DNA from: Candidatus Zixiibacteriota bacterium
GTDB lineage: Bacteria; Blakebacterota; Blakebacteria; Blakebacterales; Blakebacteraceae
NCBI GenBank assembly: GCA_030604325.1
Contig: JAUVWC010000074.1
Span: forward strand, 1-6,720
Length of the DNA: 6,720 nucleotides
Direction of reading: 5' to 3'
Part shown: piece by piece, positions 6,391 through 6,720 of the stretch
How positions within the stretch are numbered: the stretch's first letter is position 1
Layout of the letters: each line of letters opens with the position of its first letter
Program-made: the position numbers and the translations under genes
The notes under the pieces: generated by a model
What the model was told of the DNA's origin: nothing
Databases searched by the model: none
What the model saw: only the letters and a program-made list of their open reading frames with translations

Positions 6391-6720
6391 TCAATCTAGA
6401 GTGGAACCTACAGATAAGTTGGCAATGCTATGATTGGTCGGATGGATCTTTTCCATTGCATCAGCCAGGGAGGACTCAGTCAGATGAGCGTATCGCTGTG
6501 TTGTTGCCAACTGCTTATGACCCAAGATACGCCCTACCTTGTAGACCGGGACGTCTGCCATCACCAACCAGGACGCACAGCAATGTCGAAGGTCATGGAA
6601 GCGCCAGTTATGCAGTCGCCGTGCTTTCGTTGTATCCCAACCTAATTTCGCTCGTACCCGGTTCCACCGATTAAGGATATCAGCTAGCAGTTGCTCGATG
6701 TCGCTCGAAGAGATTTCGTC
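6391..6720 (-). CDS. Tyrosine recombinase/phage-type integrase, C-terminal part
   Basis: Reading the minus strand from the window edge, 109 residues run in frame to TGA (complement of 6391-6393); the start lies outside. Tyrosine recombinases cut and rejoin DNA through a covalent 3'-phosphotyrosine and move phages, islands and integrative elements. The catalytic core is clear: LHNWRFHDLRHCCASWLV carries box II HxxR (His 42 and Arg 45 of the fragment, then His 46), VGRILGHKQ gives the conserved GH (67-68), and TTQRYAHL holds the Tyr nucleophile at 77. The tail AMEKIHPTNH is the usual short C-terminal helix. The first catalytic Arg would lie beyond the window. Its usual Thr after the DLRH motif is Cys here, a mild change. 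No frameshift is visible. GC is near 51%, well below the dcw genes, and it converges on ftsZ, which suggests acquired DNA. Confidence 0.93.
   Translation of the reverse strand, partial: DEISSSDIEQLLADILNRWNRVRAKLGWDTTKARRLHNWRFHDLRHCCASWLVMADVPVYKVGRILGHKQLATTQRYAHLTESSLADAMEKIHPTNHSIANLSVGSTLD

Noticed and set aside
6363..6674. Plus-strand open frames of 103 and 71 codons downstream of ftsZ
   Set aside because: They are antisense to the recombinase frame, which has clear catalytic motifs, and their translations show no family pattern.
1..6720. CRISPR array, tRNA, rRNA or insertion sequence ends
   Set aside because: No regularly spaced repeats, cloverleaf-like fold, rRNA-like sequence or paired terminal repeats around a transposase were seen on reading either strand.

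Overview
The window is a stretch of a bacterial division and cell wall (dcw) cluster, all on the plus strand, followed by the edge of what looks like an acquired element. In order: the 3' end of murG (1-371), murC (368-1759), murB (1756-2796), ftsQ (2793-3563), ftsA (3568-4806) and ftsZ (4876-6066); then a gene-free stretch of 324 bases, and the C-terminal third of a tyrosine recombinase on the minus strand (6391-6720) that runs out of the window.

The first four genes are packed head to tail with 4-base ATGA or GTGA stop/start overlaps. ftsA follows ftsQ after 4 bases. ftsZ stands 69 bases behind ftsA, with its own strong ribosome binding site and a hairpin in the gap. This is a translationally coupled operon. 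MurG makes lipid II on the inner membrane face. MurC adds L-Ala to UDP-MurNAc, which MurB makes. FtsQ belongs to the divisome, FtsA anchors FtsZ to the membrane, and FtsZ forms the ring.

The most notable observation is an in-frame UAG codon inside murC (1589-1591, codon 408). Without it the gene would be 463 codons long, the normal MurC length. The same frame continues for 55 codons, carries the conserved MGAGD motif, and ends in the same GTGA overlap with the next gene as elsewhere in this operon. Either an essential gene is freshly broken (or wrongly read), or UAG is decoded here. ftsA ends in UAG with a TGA seven codons further on, so it does not decide between these options.

The organism cannot be named from this window. 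The dcw genes are GC-rich (65% in two 60-base lines counted by hand). The FtsZ C-terminal peptide (IPTFLRKQ) and the MurB lacking the long E. coli-type insertion fit many GC-rich phyla. The recombinase region is near 51% GC (four lines counted), which together with its opposite orientation suggests a mobile element or genomic island abutting the end of the dcw cluster.
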